Assembly: GCA_903921605.1 (NCBI GenBank)
Contig: CAIXQV010001144.1
Span: 1 to 7,359 of the forward strand
DNA: 7,359 nt
Source of the DNA: an uncultured Planctomycetaceae bacterium
Lineage (GTDB): Bacteria; Planctomycetota; Planctomycetia; Planctomycetales; Planctomycetaceae
Direction of reading: 5' to 3'
In this document: in pieces, positions 5,856 through 7,359 of the stretch
Position numbering within the stretch: the first letter of the stretch is position 1
Layout: each line of letters begins with the position of its first letter
Made by a program: the position numbers and the translations under genes
The notes under the pieces: generated by a model
What the model saw: the letters and a program-made list of their open reading frames with translations, nothing else
Told to the model about the DNA's origin: nothing
The model's database searches: none

Positions 5856-6898
5856 ATCGGGTCAAAGTCGCAGTCGTTGGCGTCGGAGCACTCGGGCAGC
5901 ATCATGCTCGGATTCTTTCGACGATGGAGAATGTTGAACTTGTTGGCGTCGTGGATTCGCGCGAACAACAGGGACGAAGCATTGCGGCCAAACATCAGAC
6001 TCAGTGGTTCGCCACGGCTGAAGAAGTACGTCCACTCATCGACGGCGTGGTCATCGCGGTTCCTACCGTTCTGCACTACGAAGTCGCTCGGCCATTTCTT
6101 GAAGACGGCATAGCCGTGATGATCGAGAAACCTTTGGCCGACGGCCTTGAAGCGGCTCGCGCACTGCAGGGGTTGGCCACATTTCGCGGGGCTGTATTGC
6201 AGGTCGGACACGTCGAACGCTTTAATCCTGCGTTCGAAATTCTGCAGCAGCGCGTTCAGCAGCCGATGTATATCCGCTGCCAGCGAGTAAGCCCCTACAC
6301 ATTTCGATCGACCGACATCGGTGTCGTGCATGACCTGATGATTCACGACATCGATCTGGTGCTGGCTCTCACGGGCGATTCAGTGACCAGCGTTGATTCA
6401 TTCGGCGCCGTCACGATCGGTCCAAACGAAGACATGGCGGTCGCTCGATTGCGAACGAGCTCTGGAGTGATTGCCGACATCACTGCCAGCCGAATGAATC
6501 CTACGGCTGAACGGACCATTCAAGTCTGGGGTCGAAGTGGATTTGTGTCAGCCGACCTGCAGACTCGCAAAGTGTCTGTCTGGCAACCAAATCCTCTTCT
6601 GGCTGAACGACCATCGATGGTGCATGACATCGTCGCCGCGACTCCGAATCCACTGACTCTGAAAGATGAAGTCTTTACGAAGTGGATCAATAACGAACAG
6701 CTTCAGGGTTCTGCTGCGGATGCTCTGACGGCAGAACTGCTCGACTTCGTGCATTGCATCCGCACCGGCTCACGTCCTCGAGTTTCCGGTGACGCGGCCG
6801 TCAAAGCAATGGAAGTCGCCGATCGAGTTCTCGCGGGAATGCCTAAATTTTCGTGGCAGACCGGGTCCATGCCGGATGCTGTTCGCAAGGCGGCCTAA
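5852..6898 (+). CDS. Gfo/Idh/MocA family oxidoreductase, GnnA-like (possible UDP-GlcNAc 3-dehydrogenase)
   Basis: The 348-residue product has an N-terminal Rossmann domain (about 1-120) with G10-x-G12-x-x-G15 for NAD(P) and D35 (V-V-D) at the end of the second strand, favouring NAD. E92-K93-P94 is the family E-K-P motif with the likely catalytic Lys. The substrate domain (about 121-330) has G-H-V-E-R-F-N-P (119-126) and D-L-M-I-H-D-I-D (161-168) with the likely catalytic H165. From memory of the family, these two motifs typify the oxidoreductases encoded beside lpxA in many Gram-negatives. In Acidithiobacillus ferrooxidans, GnnA oxidises the 3-OH of UDP-GlcNAc and the aminotransferase GnnB then adds an amino group, giving amide-linked lipid A. 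That role here is inference: no aminotransferase gene is in view, and other sugar substrates are possible. The start overlaps the lpxA stop (ATGA), implying translational coupling, and fmdA/fhcA follows after 5 bases. Confidence 0.88.
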   Translation: MNRVKVAVVGVGALGQHHARILSTMENVELVGVVDSREQQGRSIAAKHQTQWFATAEEVRPLIDGVVIAVPTVLHYEVARPFLEDGIAVMIEKPLADGLEAARALQGLATFRGAVLQVGHVERFNPAFEILQQRVQQPMYIRCQRVSPYTFRSTDIGVVHDLMIHDIDLVLALTGDSVTSVDSFGAVTIGPNEDMAVARLRTSSGVIADITASRMNPTAERTIQVWGRSGFVSADLQTRKVSVWQPNPLLAERPSMVHDIVAATPNPLTLKDEVFTKWINNEQLQGSAADALTAELLDFVHCIRTGSRPRVSGDAAVKAMEVADRVLAGMPKFSWQTGSMPDAVRKAA

Positions 6899-6903
6899 CG
6901 AAG

Positions 6904-7359
6904 ATGACTCGAACCGTCTTGCGTGGTGGCCGTGTTTACGACCCGATCAACGGAGTCGACGGCGAATTGCGAGACCTCTGGATGCAGGACGGTCGCATTA
7001 TCGCGGCTCCCGAGAACCCGGATGTTCGAGCCGAAGTCATTGTCGACGTGACGGGCATGATCATCATGCCGGGTGGCGTCGATATGCACTGTCACATCGC
7101 CGGCCCCAAGGTCAACACCGCTCGTAAAATGCTGCCGGAGCAGCGTCGCCGTGCCCGAGTCATGGCTCGCACCAATCTGACGCGATCCGGGACTCTGGGC
7201 ACTGTCCCCAGCACCTATACGACAGGTTATCTCTACGCAGGCCTGGGATACACAACAGCTTTTGATGCGGCTGTCCCACCGATCGGTGCGAGGCACGCTC
7301 ACGACGAGCTTCAGGACACTCCGATTATCGACAAAGGCTTCTATGTGATGATGGGCAAC
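6904..7359 (+). CDS. fhcA: Formylmethanofuran dehydrogenase subunit A-type protein (amidohydrolase fold), 5' end only
   Basis: The frame starts at the ATG at 6904 and leaves the window open after 152 codons. The family is about 550 residues, so roughly a quarter is visible. Residues 1-50 form the small beta domain of amidohydrolases (R-G-G-R-V-Y-D-P, then D-G-R-I-I). M-P-G-G-V-D-M-H-C-H-I-A-G-P-K-V-N (55-71) is the family hallmark, with H62 and H64 as the first metal ligands. A-R-H-A-H-D-E-L (129-136) is also typical. In archaea, FmdA/FwdA belongs to formylmethanofuran dehydrogenase. In bacteria, the homologue FhcA is part of the formyltransferase/hydrolase complex, which releases formate from formyl-tetrahydromethanopterin during C1 oxidation; planctomycetes carry this pathway. 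FhcA is preferred over FmdA on presumed taxonomy. Family identity is sure and exact role is not. No strong ribosome binding site is visible, so translation may depend on the upstream gene. Confidence 0.88.
   Translation, partial: MTRTVLRGGRVYDPINGVDGELRDLWMQDGRIIAAPENPDVRAEVIVDVTGMIIMPGGVDMHCHIAGPKVNTARKMLPEQRRRARVMARTNLTRSGTLGTVPSTYTTGYLYAGLGYTTAFDAAVPPIGARHAHDELQDTPIIDKGFYVMMGN

Noticed and set aside
5648..6346. Minus-strand open frame of 232 codons across lpxA and the oxidoreductase gene
   Set aside because: It is antisense to two clearly real genes, and its translation shows no family motif.
1..7359. CRISPR array, insertion sequence, tRNA, rRNA or defence genes
   Set aside because: No regularly spaced repeats, transposase-like frames, terminal inverted repeats, tRNA-like sequence or rRNA-like blocks were seen on either strand.

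Overview
The window looks like chromosomal DNA of a planctomycete, probably order Planctomycetales. The evidence is gene content: lipid A genes (lpxC, lpxA) and an Skp/OmpH-like periplasmic protein lie beside the start of a formylmethanofuran dehydrogenase subunit A-type gene (fmdA/fhcA). Outside the archaea that gene is known mainly from methylotrophic proteobacteria and Planctomycetes. Base composition is moderate and even by eye, and I saw no sign of recent transfer. The taxonomic assignment is inference.

Layout. Positions 1-2573 (minus strand) are filled by one uninterrupted reading frame of 857 codons that runs off the left edge. It encodes a secreted protein with a signal peptide, a Ser/Thr-rich linker, a YCF48/Asp-box-type beta-propeller with six recognisable S-x-x-x-G-x-x-W motifs, and a long helical C-terminal part ending in a TPR-like segment. 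A divergent intergenic region of 534 bases (2574-3107) follows. It holds a perfect-arm dyad, a G-rich tract and two small hairpins ahead of a GTG-started ompH/skp-like gene (3108-3791). A strong 11-bp stem-loop (3821-3855) probably ends that transcript.

To the right lies a plus-strand lipid A cluster: lpxC (3983-4882), lpxA (4989-5855), and a Gfo/Idh/MocA oxidoreductase that overlaps lpxA by 4 bp (5852-6898). The oxidoreductase resembles the GnnA-like enzymes often found beside lpxA. After only 5 bases comes the 5' end of the fmdA/fhcA-type gene (6904-7359, cut by the right edge). The lpxC-lpxA gap is 106 bases and contains a compact hairpin.

How the genes fit together. LpxA acylates UDP-GlcNAc (or a 3-amino analogue) and LpxC deacetylates the product, the first two steps of lipid A synthesis. 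The GnnA-like enzyme may oxidise the 3-OH of UDP-GlcNAc on the way to a 3-amino sugar. The Skp-like protein would chaperone outer-membrane proteins in the periplasm. The fmdA/fhcA product belongs to the tetrahydromethanopterin-linked C1 pathway and has no evident biochemical link to lipid A, so its tight spacing behind the lpx genes is the most curious point of context. I found no mobile element, CRISPR array, tRNA or rRNA, and no clear evidence of an undescribed defence or other system. The large propeller protein and the lpx/C1 linkage are the parts most worth a second look.
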